Source: Undaria pinnatifida
Lineage: Eukaryota > Sar > Phaeophyceae > Laminariales > Alariaceae
Reading direction: 5' to 3'
Assembly (NCBI GenBank): GCA_012845835.1
Contig: JABAKD010000024.1
Coordinates: 8,211,103 to 8,275,102 of the forward strand
Length of the DNA stretch: 64,000 nt
Position numbers and translations under genes: made by a program
Shown here: positions 36,149 through 48,700 of the stretch, one piece after another
Layout of the letters: each line of letters begins with the position of its first letter
How positions within the stretch are numbered: the first letter of the stretch is position 1
Notes under the pieces: generated by a model
The model's database searches: none
What the model was told of the DNA's origin: nothing
The model's input: the letters and a program-made list of their open reading frames with translations, nothing else

Positions 36149-39100
36149 TGTCAAGAAATAGGTATCGTCAGCCTATGGCCATTATCAATGTCCAGTAGCG
36201 GGAACCTTCGTGGACCCGGAGCCTTGGAGCAGCAGCTAAAGGACTTCACTCACAAAAGTTTAGAGTGAGTTTTTTGCTTTTCAGCGGCCCGGCAAAGCTC
36301 GGTTTCCCGCAAATTCAGCCTCCCGGCCCACAATCGAGAGCATTGGTTTAGCACTGACATTTACACACAACAGTTAGTTCTGTTTGATTGACACTGCTAC
36401 ACACAGCAGTCATTATTTTAGCACTGAAACTGTTACACACAGCAGTTCGGTTTGATTGGCGCTGCTACACACAGTAATCCAGCGTGATTACAGCAGCCTG
36501 ATAAAGGCTCGGGCAGGTGGCTTTTCAACAACACCTCGACCGAGACTCGGGACCACTTTTACTATACCTGGTATAGGCGTAGACTATATATACATCGTCG
36601 AAGGAGAAGCAGACCCTCCTTTAGAGCCAAGTACAATTAGTCGCCATGGAGAGCGTTGCGTCCAACAGCACCCAGGCAGTTATCAAGAACTGCCCGGTCT
36701 TCGCCGGCAGAAACAAGCCTACTTTTCCACGAGTACAAGAGCAAGCTTCGCGCCTGCCTTTCGCTCTATAGCAAGCCCGTCTTCGAGGTGTTTCAAGGCA
36801 AGGTCCAGCCGTCATCTACACTGAGCAGCGCCGACACATCAACGCTTAATGTCATATCTGAGCGGACATGGACTCAAGCGAACCAAGACCTCTGGAGCAT
36901 GCTACTTCTCACCACATCCGACTCCGCCAACAATACCATTAGACTAAAAAAAGTTTGAAGGCAAGCGGCCGGAAGATGGAGCGGGGCACGGACAGGCGGC
37001 GTGGAAAGCTCTCACTGAAACATTCAACGGCCACACTATAAGGAGGCCAGAAGGGCGTGCCATGAGAAGTTTGTCAACACCAATGTGGAGCCTGGGCAAG
37101 ATCCGGACGATTTCGTCTTCATCCTGGACAAATGCCGTGACCTACTTCAGGAAATGGGACAGACGGTGCATGACGAGAGGTATGATGATCTAATATTTTA
37201 CGTGCTCTCCCTATTGAATACGAGAGAGTACTAACCGCCAGCCACGAGAGGCGAGACTTTGGGCTAGACGACATCCGGCACGTGGTACACACCATGTACG
37301 TCGACAACCTTTCGCGTCCTTCCAACGCGAAGCCGGTCGCCGGTCGCGGCATTGCCATGCAGATGGCGGGACACAACGGTAGCAACGTGCCGTGCACCTA
37401 CTACAAAGGACTCGGACACGCCATACAAGATTGCGCCCTCTTGAAGGAAAAATAGCATCCGCGTAGGCCCCGTCAGTGGGGCCAGCAAGTCCAACGTTTA
37501 CAGCACACGCCAAGGCAAGTCAAAGCAACACCCGGATGCGCGAGGAGAAGGACTGACGGAAAACAGTGGTGTTCCTTCCATAGGTCCACCACGCACAACG
37601 ACGCGCATTGCCGAATGCAACATCCTCAGCAATTTAGCAATGCACACGGGAGCGCAAACTATGTCGCTTCTTATGACCCCGACAACCCTATCTCGTTTAC
37701 CGCGGTGGAAGGGTAGAGGAAGAAGCGTTCTGGCCATTCGGGCCCATAGATAAACCAGACGACACCAGCGGGCTGTTCGGATTTTTCGGCGGCTTCAGTG
37801 GAGAGGAGACTGAGGACTCGGCCTTTATGATCGAGGAAGGACCAGTCCGGGAACTGCAGCTTCGCGACCGCATCCTCGCCATTTTGGCTGCGATCACCCG
37901 TGCTCTGGTGATGATGGCCATGTTTCACTATCCGTGGCTCTCATTCGGCAACTCCCTTTATGTCCGCATGGTCTCGACGAACACCAATGGGCAGCCCGAA
38001 GCGTTTGGGGGCATCACCAGCACGGAGCAAGGGTCGACTCTCATGGCTGGTCCTACGGCGGTGCGGCAAGCCCACTGCAACAACGCATCCGTGAATGTGC
38101 TGGTGGACAGTGTCGCGTCCGGACACTGCTTCGATAATGCCATCATCCCCAGACTGCGTGACAGGTTAAACGACTACAAGGTCTTGGATACGCCGAAAAC
38201 AATCTCAACCGCCGGGGGGGGAGAACTGATTTGTACAGCGCAGGGGCTTTTCCGGGGCTATTTCATTGACGACAAAAGAGTACGGCGCTTAGTTCAACTT
38301 TCGTGTCTGGTTGTGCCCGGCCTAGGGCGTAACCTGTTCTCGGTGAAACAAGCGGCGCGCAACGGTATCGTGTATACTTTTGACACCCCAAGGTTGGAGA
38401 CAAACAACTTTACAATTCCACTTCAAGAGCTGGGGTACGATCTCTACTCTTTCTCGTTTTATTTCAACGACGGGATCGACAGGCCGGAGCTGGCAATGCA
38501 CGCTGCGACTAGCGCTAACCTGTGGCATCGACGACTAGGGCACCTAAATCGCAAGAGCCTGGATCTCCTAAAGAACGTTAACAACAACGGGGTGAGCTTC
38601 GACGGGACCGTGACAGACTGCGACGTGTTTGCCGTGGGAAAGAGTTACCAGCTTGCTCACCCGAAGACGACTGATCACAAAGTCAAGCTCCCTTTTCAGC
38701 TGGTCTTCGTAGACCAGATGGGACCTTTGACACCAGAGGCACTCGGGGGGTACAGCTACGTCACCATGATCTCCGATGAGTACACCAAGTGGACGGAGGT
38801 CTACCTGCTGAAGTCCAAGCACGGCGCTCTCAGTTTCAGATGCTCGTACAATCTGTGGTGATCCCCAGTGGCTTACGCGTGGAGCGTTTAAGGGCTGACA
38901 AAGGGGGCGAATTTACCAGCAAGGAGTTCCAGAATTATTGTCTTCAGACGGGGGTGGCACTCGAATTCGCCAGCACCAACACGCCAAAGCAAATAGGTAT
39001 GTCCGAGTGCGTTGGAAGAACTCTCGCAGCCATAGTACGGTGCATGCTCGCCGACAGCGGATTGCCAAAGTTTCTCTGGGGATAATTGATGTTCACGACG

Positions 39101-40836
39101 GCGTTCCTGGGGAACAGAGCGCCACATTCCGCGATCGGCATGCAGTCCCCGTACAATCTTCTACACGGAACAGAGCCGGATCTTCGGCTTCTTTGAGTCA
39201 TCGGTGCCAGGGCCTTCGTCCACATCAAGAGGCATTCCCAAAAGCTCGAACTCAATGCGGTGGAAGGACGACTGGTGGGATATAGCAACAATAGCAAGAG
39301 CTACGAGTACCCCGTCTACAATCCAGTGACCCGGCGCATCATGGAAAGCAGAAACGTCATCTTCATCGAGACGCCATGGCGACTGCTTCCGCCACCGTCG
39401 GAGGTATCACATACGCAGCTTCTTCCATCGAGTAACACTTCCATCGAGCAACGCAACGAACATCCACAATTACACCACAGATGACGACTTTTTGCGGGAT
39501 CTTCGCGATTACATTTCGGTGCTGGAACCCCTTACCAGTGCTTCTGCGGACCGCATAACCGCAGGCGGGCTCTCAACGAACCCACCGGTGGCCAAACTCT
39601 TGGATCGGATCAGCGATATCACCTGGAGGGGCATACTGGCCGGAGGAGCCCCAGGATTGCCGCTCGAGGGATTGAAGTCCGGGCGACCGTCGGCAGAGGA
39701 CGTCCACGAAGGAGGCATTATAGAAGACGGAATATCGCCAGAAGGAGCTACGCAGGAGGGCGTTCTCGAACATCTCGAGCAATCAATATCACCGGGGGCG
39801 GCCTCCCTAGAATCAGTCTGCTGCATCATCGCCGCTCCAACAGAGGGAGCATTCGCGCCTGGAAGAGACTCCTGCGGTTACGCGTGCTGGTATTGCAGCA
39901 AGATCCTTCTTGAAGCGTAATGCCAACAGCCGTCCAAATTCTGCCCACCTAGCGGCAACTATCACCGGGCCAGCGCTGTCCGAGCTTCGAGGACTGAAGC
40001 TCTACACCAAGATGAGTCTCCCAGATATTGCGCACGAGGCGCACGGAGCAGAAACAGCCGTGGAGTACGCCTATGCCGCGACCAACGTTCGAAACTGTTC
40101 GGCGGGGGAGAATGTGGAAGTAATTCCTAACACTTTAAAATAAGCCATGGCCCTACCGACCTCGACTGTGTACCACTATACATCGACAACACCTCGACTC
40201 TGCAAGCGGCTGGAAACCGGACCTACAGCTCGCGAGTCAAACACGTGGCTCTGCGGTACTTTTTCACCCAGAAGCCAGTCAAGGAGGGAAGAATCTCCAC
40301 CAACTACGTGAAGACAGAGGACCAACTCGCTGACATCGGTACCAAGTACCTCGGTAAGTACGGGCACCGCTACCTGTTCAAACTAATCAGCGAGTTCACG
40401 GCATGAATTAGAGAAATCTGGAGTTTTGGTTTGTGTTCATGACGCTTTCACGCGGATATGGAAGTTGGCGTATGGGGCACTTTTCTGATTCCTTGTTTCC
40501 TTTTTTTGTTTTTTCAGTCAGTGCTTCACACGATAGACTTGAATGTGGCCCTGATGCGTTTCGGTCGATTTTTTGTGATTCAGAGTAACCTTGTAGCATA
40601 CACATGCGCTCCATTGCGTTGACAAGCTCACCAGTGAAAGAGGACACCGTTTGAAGCGGCATCTCACTGCATAATCTGTAAGTCAAAAAGTAAACCCCAC
40701 GGTGAAAGTTCTTCGTAACGAGAGCACTTGTTTGCGGCACTGCGGCTGTATTTGAACACGCGACATCCATCGAGGGGGAGTGTTAAGAAATAGGTATCGT
40801 CAGCCTATGGCCATTATCAATGTTCAGTAGCGAATG
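36149..40836 (+). mobile_element. Fossil Ty1/Copia LTR retrotransposon
   Basis: Both ends carry TGT(C/T)AAGAAATAGGTATC followed by GTCAGCCTATGGCCATTATC (36,149 and 40,782); about 51 bp is shared with two differences, after which the two copies diverge, so the full LTR length is unclear. A purine tract GAGGGGGAG precedes the right copy. Parts in order, plus strand: gag from about 36,646, a zinc-knuckle-like segment near 37,400, protease (LVDSVASGHC, 38,100), the pre-integrase LWHRRLGHLNRKS (38,520), integrase core (38,690-39,080, VFVDQMGP, ADKGGEFTS), and the RNase H end (about 40,160-40,405, IDNTSTLQAA, QLADIGTKYL). Gag-protease-integrase-RNase H order is Copia. Not all expected parts are recognisable and there are several interruptions, so it is inactive. 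Two differences in 51 bp suggest moderate age, on a very small sample. Confidence 0.9.
40408..40770 (-). other. Antisense 120-residue open frame in the Copia 3' region
   Basis: Between the RNase H end and the right LTR, an uninterrupted minus-strand frame (MDVACSNTAAVPQTSALVTK...). No domain recognised. Antisense frames are known in this position in some Copia families, but this may be chance. Confidence 0.3.
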
Positions 40837-42120
40837 TACAGCTCCCTATTAGCACTTGCTGCAGCGCCACAGCAGTAGCAGGTAGCCTACAGAGTTGATA
40901 CAAAATCAGTGTGACATTGCCATCGTATTTCTCGTAGTCAATGGATATCGTAGCATAGGCGAAACCTGCCGGATTCCAATTACCAGGTTACGCCGCACAG
41001 AAGTCAGCAGCGGTGATATTGATGTTGTTCACTGCAGGGATTGCTCTCCCTGCAATCGTGGTTTTATTTTCTAGGGTGAGGGTTCCACGAATATCATATT
41101 TTAGGAGTATTCGAGAACTAACAAGGAAACTTCTTGACAGTCCCGAAACCGTCTGTAGGCTTCTCGAGCACGATCAGTAATCTAAACCTCGTACACGTAG
41201 GGTTATGGAACTAGAAACTCGGTAGAAGTCGACGAAACAAGGTGCAACTCCCTCTCCTGCTCACATGTGTCATCCAGCATCTGAACTTATCACAGTTCAT
41301 CGTCCTAAGGTTTTCTTGCCCCCAAGCGGCACCTTTTTCAAGCGTCATCAACTCTTCAAATCCTCGACACAGCGTGTCTGCTCGGTCGGTCTAACGGCCA
41401 CCTGCACCAGCCTTTGTAGCCTGCTGGGCGGAGTACCATCTGGTGGTATTTCTCAACAGGACCATCTCGTTTACCAGCTCCGAGGAGATTGCAGCTCATG
41501 CTGCATCATCAGTCGCTTAACATCGATTGAGGAGTGCTTACTCTGCCACATGTAACACGGATCGTCATATCGGCATTAAACTAGAGAGATTAGGCATACT
41601 TCTCCCTGCAGCATTTCATGCCTAAGGTGCCCATGCTTCCACTCTTCGTTCCTATGATAAAATACGCCCCAATGGCATGCTCTTCTTCTATCACGACTGC
41701 CTTCGTATAAACCCGTCCCGGCTTGCCACAGCCTACAAACTGCCCTGCTCCCGGCAAGTTTTGCTTTTTTTATCACTGGTGGTGGCTTCTTGCGATGGGG
41801 TGGCATCTTACATAGAAGAGTGGTATATTAGGCCAAAACAAACATGGTATTCCCTTGCTTTTCTGGCGATGTTTAAAATAAAATAAATCTAAACACACGC
41901 GTCAGCTGTGAGTTCGATACACATGACCTTTAGAGGATCGATACTCATCTTTGCCAGCTGCGTCATACACCGGCCGTCGTTTTTGATTCACTCGTTTTCC
42001 TCGTTGTTCACGGTCGCCGCGGTTCCTGTTGCAACTTTGAACGCCTGATGATATGTATCTATTTGATACGCGCACGCTGATTTAACTTTTTTTGTTTTCT
42101 TGTAAAAAAGTGTAGATATT
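40837..42120. other. Intergenic with a coding-like fragment and a box copy
   Basis: Minus strand, about 41,590-41,750, reads FVGCGKPGRVYTKAVVIEEE, HAIGAYFIIGTKSGSMGT, which looks protein-coding but matches nothing I can name. A second open piece lies near 41,400-41,480. At 41,895-41,965 (minus) there is an ATGAGTATCGATCC box copy with the ACACCGGCCGTCG neighbour also seen at 55.96 kb. Confidence 0.4.
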
Positions 42121-45100
42121 TTTCAGTTATGAACACAGCAGTATGCCAGTTTTTTTCAAGGGTTTTCGCGGTGTAGAACCGAACCGAGGTGCGGTTTTTC
42201 TATTGCAGAATCCCATGTGCAGTGCGGATTCTAGTATTCGGAAGTAAGTGTGCACGCTGTTTGAAACACCAAGCACGAACCATGTGGTGCGGTTCGGTAC
42301 AAACCGGACAAAAACAAAAGCAGCATCGCACCGTCGCTGCACCGCAGCAAACTACTTTTTTTGCTTCCTCTGACTTTTCCCCGATTTTGTTCCTTGTGAG
42401 AGAGTCGAGAGCGGTGCTGTACGGTGCGGATTGAAGCCGTAGCAGAATATGGTACGGTGCGGTGCGGATTATATTTCGAGAATCCTGCGGTTCGGCTCTG
42501 TTAAAAAAAGCCAAACTCTCGTATAATCATGTAGTTTGCTGCGGTGTTATCACCGCGCACTGCACCGTGAAAAACACCTGAATGTTACTGAAAAAAATGA
42601 AGGCCTGCCATTGGTCGATACGAGTTTCGCTCCTAGAGACAGCCCGAGGCCGTTGAAAAAAAATGGCCATGTCACCCTCTTCCACTGGTCATGGGCGTCA
42701 GTATGATACCAAATATTCACCCTTGGACTAGATATTGCGAGCGGCATTCGTGGGGGAGAGCATTTCAAGCATATTAACGTGAACCAGCCTGTAGGCCATT
42801 CCTGGTAAGATTCTTCATCGCGTTAAACTTACGAACAACTTTTCTCTCATTCAGTGATAATTTGGGTGATATTAACCCTTTGCGACTCCAAAAAATATCC
42901 GACAGACGCGCGCTAAGATAGAGGTGAACTACTTTTTTTGTAACACTACTCCTCAATTTGGGAGCTTAAGACCTCCCGCAAAAACTGATTTTTGTGGAGA
43001 AAATATATATTAGCTACAACACCGGATTAAAAATTCCATGGCTTAAGTACACAACGAGATTCACGTTAAAAAAATGGCCTATTATTTATTTATTTTTCGA
43101 CGATTTTGGGTTAAGGAGCCCCTTCATTCAGAAACCATTTCAGCCAAAAAGAGGTATTATACCTTAATACCTCTATCGTAGCATGATTCTACACTAATTC
43201 CAAGTAGTTCGTTTCCCACAACGCAGGTGCTGTTCTACAGAGGCTGTCTCCTAAGGCGAGGAGTCTCACAAAAATATGTGCACCCCTTTCGCAGCATGCA
43301 TGCGTCTCTTTTCGGTCGATAGATTAATGTTTTGTGCCATTCGCCGCTATGCGCCCGGGTCCATGGCCTTACATGGCGCGCGAATCGTGATTTTTTTACG
43401 GGGTTTATCTTTTGACCGGGAGGTCTTTGCCCCTGGTTCTCCCGCCAACAACGCACAACGAAAAAAAAACAGGACAAAAAAAATGAGATCGTCTTTGCAG
43501 AGAATGATGTGCGTACTCCCTCAATAATAGTTGTTTTTTATTTGCCAGCAGCGGCCGCCCCTCTACATCTGCGATGCAATCGTGGAAATACAAACAGAAA
43601 ACAATGCAACCTGCTTGGCAACCAAATCCAGAAGACCTAGCAATGTGGTATGCCGCCCGGATCTTGGAGGATAGTTTTCACGCCCTCACATTGGCCGAGG
43701 GCTATGTAGTGGTCCGCAGATCGGAATAGTAAATAAATTGACAAAAGCGGCGCAGCCGCGTTCCTCGCCCATTTCTGGCCCGTTTTGGGTCCGGGTTGGG
43801 GTCCGGGATGGAGTCCGGGTTAGGGTTAGGGTTACTTGTAGGGCTAGGGGGTAGGTTGGGTCTACACCCGTATCTCTATCCGACCAGGAAGTGCTTTCTG
43901 CTCGCAAACGCAAACAGCCCACCACCCCAAAGATCCGGGCGGCCAACTTATTAGGCGGGCTCACCAAATCAGCTGACCGACCCCGCCCCATCCGGTATAC
44001 GATGCCCTTCTGACTCATCACTTAAGCACAATAGAAAAAAAAAACTGCTAGAAAACAACGCCATTGCTGTTTAGTTAGCCGACCTGACCCCACCCCGCCC
44101 GGTATACGATACCCTCTGACTCCTCAATCCCCGCCTGTACATGTACCCGTACAGCTCACCCGCTGACACACGCTACGGTAAGAGCAGCACCTCAACATTA
44201 TTGTTAGGCTCATCACTGAAGAGCTCTCCGCCTGGTCCAAACACTGAGAATCATTGAACGCGCAGACGCGTGCTACGATAGCGGCGCACCACTTGTGCTC
44301 TAATTCTACTCCTCAATTTGGCTCAAGACCTCTCTCAAACTGATTCGGAGAAAAAAAAAAAAATGCTACCGGATGAAAACTCCCAGGGCCTAGGTACATG
44401 ACGAGAATCATGAAAAAAAAATGACCTGTTTCGTACGATTTTGGGTCAAGGAGCGCCGTCATTCATAAATTTTTTCAGACAAAAAGAGGTATATCTTAAT
44501 ACCTCTCTCGCAGCACGCGTCTACAACCCGGTGAACAACCCACTGGCTTCACCATGTTGTACGACACGATCGATATCCTAACGATAGGGTGTTTGCGATT
44601 TCTGTTGAGTTGGAAAACATGTAAAAATGCTATCGAAACCGACGAACATCACAACCCAAGGCACAACCAACACCCAAACCACGAAAAAATGCTTTAAAAA
44701 ATGAAAAAAAAAATGGCCGGAAAAAGTATTTCTACAAGTAAGCTAATTTTTCGGAGATTTTTAATGGGCTGGGTTGGCCTTGGATCGTGACATTCGACCG
44801 TTTCAATACCATTAATAGTATAATATGTTTTCCTACCCAACTCCTACCCAATCAAACTTGATAGTTCGCAAACACCCTAGTGTTTTACCGCACAATTGGC
44901 ATCCCAACGATGCTGATTAGCTCGTCAGTCGAGGAGCCGCATCAATCAGACATACTGTGGACGAGAAGTGTCGTCCCCCTTGTGAATGCGTGCACTCCCC
45001 CCACTCCTTGCCTGTATCCGCACAACCCACCCACAGGTTTGCGACCACAGAGCTTGTACGTCCCTGGCATCAGATAATCGGCACGGATACTGGACGCAAC

Positions 45101-45280
45101 ATATGTCGACGGATAGGAATCACGGCTTAATAAAAAAAAAATACACGCACACACTGCTCACACGCACGCACTGCTTTACTCCCTGTCTGTACCCGCACAG
45201 CCCGTACATAGGGTCCATAGGTCGCACCAGTATACTGGGGCCGTAACAGTGAACTGGGCAGCGCCAGTAGACTGTTAGGT
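42121..45280. other. Intergenic region downstream of the peptidase gene
   Basis: Mostly unique-looking. Two diverged copies of a TTTTGGGT(T/C)AAGGAGC repeat with AAAAAGAGGTAT(T/A)(A/T)TA lie at 43,085-43,190 and 44,440-44,520. There is a TTAGGGTTAGGGTTA run at 43,815-43,832, and two GCCCGGTATACGAT(A/G)CCCT-type segments near 43,990 and 44,095. No gene recognised. Confidence 0.5.
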
Positions 45281-45284
45281 TCGC

Positions 45285-45400
45285 AGGGCTCACGTTATCA
45301 AGCTCTACTCCCAAACACGGCTGCAATAAAAAAAAACTCCTCTGCAGTCAAGGTCCGCGTCAAATCTAACAACACGCGACCCATAGGTGGTAACAGAATA
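45285..45400 (-). pseudogene. Partial duplicate of the peptidase terminal exon
   Basis: Minus strand reads GRVLLDLTRTLTAEEF, a diverged copy of GRVLLELERTLTAKEF near the end of the real terminal exon 215 bp upstream in gene sense. Flanking intergenic bases (TTCGCAG..CTCA) are duplicated too, so the unit spans the gene's 3' end. It lies beyond the stop codon and cannot contribute to the protein. Confidence 0.85.
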
Positions 45401-45522
45401 CTGGCTACCGGGTATACTGCCAGTGTACTGGGGCAGTACCAGTATACTTGGGCAGTACCAGTATACTGGGGCAGGCAGCACCAGAATACTGTTGGGTTCG
45501 CAGTACTCAACAGTATCACGCG

Positions 45523-45780
45523 CTACTTTTCCTCCGAAATACAGCTGCAATCAAACTCTTTCGCCGTCAAGGTTCGCTCCAATTCTAACAACACGCGTCC
45601 TATTTCGCGGCATTCGCGCATGTTCTTGGCCAACACTTCGATCGATTCGCGGTCATCTTTTAAAACGCGCAATCCTTGTACCAGCGCCCATGTCTCCGTG
45701 TTTCTCAAGTCGTCGTCTGAAATTGACGGCCAGAGGATCCTGAGCGTACGCCGCAAATCCCACAGGTCAGCTTGGCCCCC
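45523..45780 (-). CDS. Peptidase-like gene, terminal exon 9
   Basis: GGQADLWDLRRTLRILWPSI, DDDLRNTETWALVQGLRVLK, ESIEVLAKNMRECREIGRVL, ending CSCISEEK and a TAG. Acceptor TTGCAG, phase 0. A long helical tail as in M41-type peptidases. Confidence 0.93.
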   Translation of the reverse strand, partial: GGQADLWDLRRTLRILWPSISDDDLRNTETWALVQGLRVLKDDRESIEVLAKNMRECREIGRVLLELERTLTAKEFDCSCISEEK

Positions 45781-48700
45781 CTGCAAAAGGAAATGTAGAT
45801 CGACGGGTCAATAAATCACACAACTCATCAACATCGACAAGCAGTGGGCGTGCTGAACACTCTGCGCGATAAAAATGACGACATGTACCGGGGGGGGGAG
45901 GAACGACACCTGCAACGACAGCTTGTCCAGAAGATGGAACAAAGTGAGATTGGGAGGGAAAAAGACACGTCAGTCGCATCAGACGCGTCAATCACATCAG
46001 TCCCGCCAACACACATCAAACACGTCAGTCACATCAGTCACACCAGACGTGTCAGTCACGTCAAACACGCCAAAAAAATCTGATGAGTCAGTCACATCAG
46101 ACGCGTCAGCCACATCAGACCCTTCAAACACACGCAGAAACGTCGAACACATGCACACACGTCAGTCATGAGTTACATAAGACACGTCAAATACACCAGA
46201 CAAATCAGACGCGTCAGACAAAAAAGGCACGAAAAAAAAACAGACCCGTCAGTCACATCAGTCACGTACAAAACAATTAGACGCGTCAACCACATCAGAC
46301 ACGTCAAACACATGCAGAAACCTCCGTCACATCAGTCACATCAGATACGTCAAACACATTAGACAAATCAGTCACATCAGACGCGTCAGACAAAATAAGC
46401 ACGTAAAAAACATCAGACGCGTCAGTCACATCAATCGCGTCAAACAAATCAGACGCGTCAGTCACGTCAGTCACGTCAGTCACATCAGACGCGTCCACTA
46501 CATCAGTCACGTCAAACACACCAAGCACGTCCATCACGTCAAGTCAGATCAGACGTGCCACGTCACATCAATCACACCGGACGCGTCAATCACACCAGGC
46601 GCGACAAATGCATGCAGGCACGTTACTCACATCAGGCACATGAGTCACATCGGACCGTCACTTCAATCACGCCAAACACTCACATCACAGAGGTCAGGCA
46701 CATCAGGCACGCTAGTCACATCAGACAAGCCAGTCTCAACAGACAGGTCAAAGGCAGCAATCACTTCAAGACAGGGTTCCTTGCGCGTGCGAATAATACT
46801 ACAAATCGACTTACCAGGCCAAAACCGTTCACCAAGGTCTCCCCAACGACTCCCCCCATAGCAGACAGCGCGTAACGATTTGCAGTTGCGTGACGGCCAC
46901 TTTGCGGCAAATGCGCAGATCGCGCATTAGCTTCCTTCAAGACCGTCGAACGATCCGCCTCCCATAGTTCTCGCCATCCCGTAGAATCCCCCCACGGCCT
47001 CTTCTGCTGCGCTGCGTATCTGTAGGATAACTCGAGTTCTGCTGATTGCCGCTGCTCAGGCGATTTCTGGTCGCCTGGTCGCAGGATTGCTTTGTTGTTG
47101 TCGTCGTCGGGTAGTGTTGTTCTTGCGGCAGAGAGTTCGGGGTTGATGATGTTGCAGCTGGGGCCACAGCCTAGCTCGTCTCCGTGCCGCAGGGACGCCA
47201 CCCCCCCTGTTGGATGGATGAACGAATTAATCAATTAATGGATGGGTGAGTGAGTGAGTGAGTGAGTGAGCGAGCGAATGAACGAATGGCCTTATCCTCG
47301 CCGGGTGCGGCGGAACCTCGATGGTTCTATTGAGCAATAATCTTCTAGCAAGAACCAGCGGCTCCTGGCATGGACTCGGCTAACCAATCAGTTGCCATAA
47401 TCGTCCGTAGTATGTATGTCTATAATAAAGCCAGCAGCATGACTGGCCTAATCGCCCGAGGCGGCCTCGGGACTGTCGGCAACGCTCAGCACGCGACGGC
47501 CAAGACTCGGCGCGACGTGAGACCCGGTGTCCCGCAGGCTTTGTCGCGCACACTCTCTACTCATGCCGCGATGCGGGGCTAAACCGTTCTGGATCGCGAG
47601 ACCATGATATTAGCAGCAGTAAACGATATGAATAGGCTTACCTAGGGTATACGTAGATATTGGGCAGCCCGCTAAATAGGCGACCGTGACGTGTCCGGCT
47701 TCGTGCACCGACGTCAGCTCCGTCAGGGCCGGCTGGAGCAGCTGGATCAACGCATTGAACAACGCTCCATGCAAGATCTCCTGCAAGACGTGCACGCACC
47801 CCGGATGAATTAAGTATGTCTGTCATCATATATGCACTCAACGTTCGGTCCAAATCACCGCACTGATTAACGTTCTCTGCGAGACTTCCTGAAGGACGAA
47901 GGATGCGCACGCACACGCGGACCGGACGAAACAAGTCTGTCGTCCGCATATACTTCGTGTACACAGTCAACGTTCAGCCTGAATCGCCGCATTTGACAGC
48001 GCTCGATGGAAGACCTCGTGAAGGACGACACTCGGACCAGACGAATCAAGCGTCGCGGACGCAGTACAGGCAGCGAACTATAAGACCAATTCAACATGAA
48101 TACCTCAATACAAACATTTCAACGTTAACATCTCAATACAAACATCTCGACATCAGTATATCTACATTAACATCTCAACATAAAAATATCAGCATCAAAA
48201 TATCAACATAAACATGTCAACATTATCATCCTCTCCACATCAACATATCAACATCAAATGTCTCAACGTCATTATATCCACATCATGTCAACATCAAGAT
48301 CTCAACATCAACATCGCAACGTAAACACTTGAACATCACCTGAACATCAACATCTCAACATCAACATCTCGGCACGAGCACCTCAGCACAGAAACCTCGA
48401 CATCACCATCTCAACAACACCAACATCTCAACACCACCATCTCGACATCAAAATCTCAACACCAACATCTCAACATCAACATCTCAACACAAACACCACA
48501 ACACCAACATCTCAACACCATCTCGACATCAAAATGTCAACACATACACCTCAACACCAACATCCAGACATCAACATCTCAACATCAACATCTCAACACA
48601 TCACCTCAACACCAACATCTCAACACAAACATCTCGACATCAAAATCTCAATACAAACATCTCAAAACCAACATTTCAACGTCAACATCTCGAGACAAAA

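Noticed and set aside
46304-46537. Asp/Val/Thr-repeat frame (DVTDASDVTD)
   Set aside because: It is the minisatellite of intron 8 between two phase-matched exons, so not a protein repeat.
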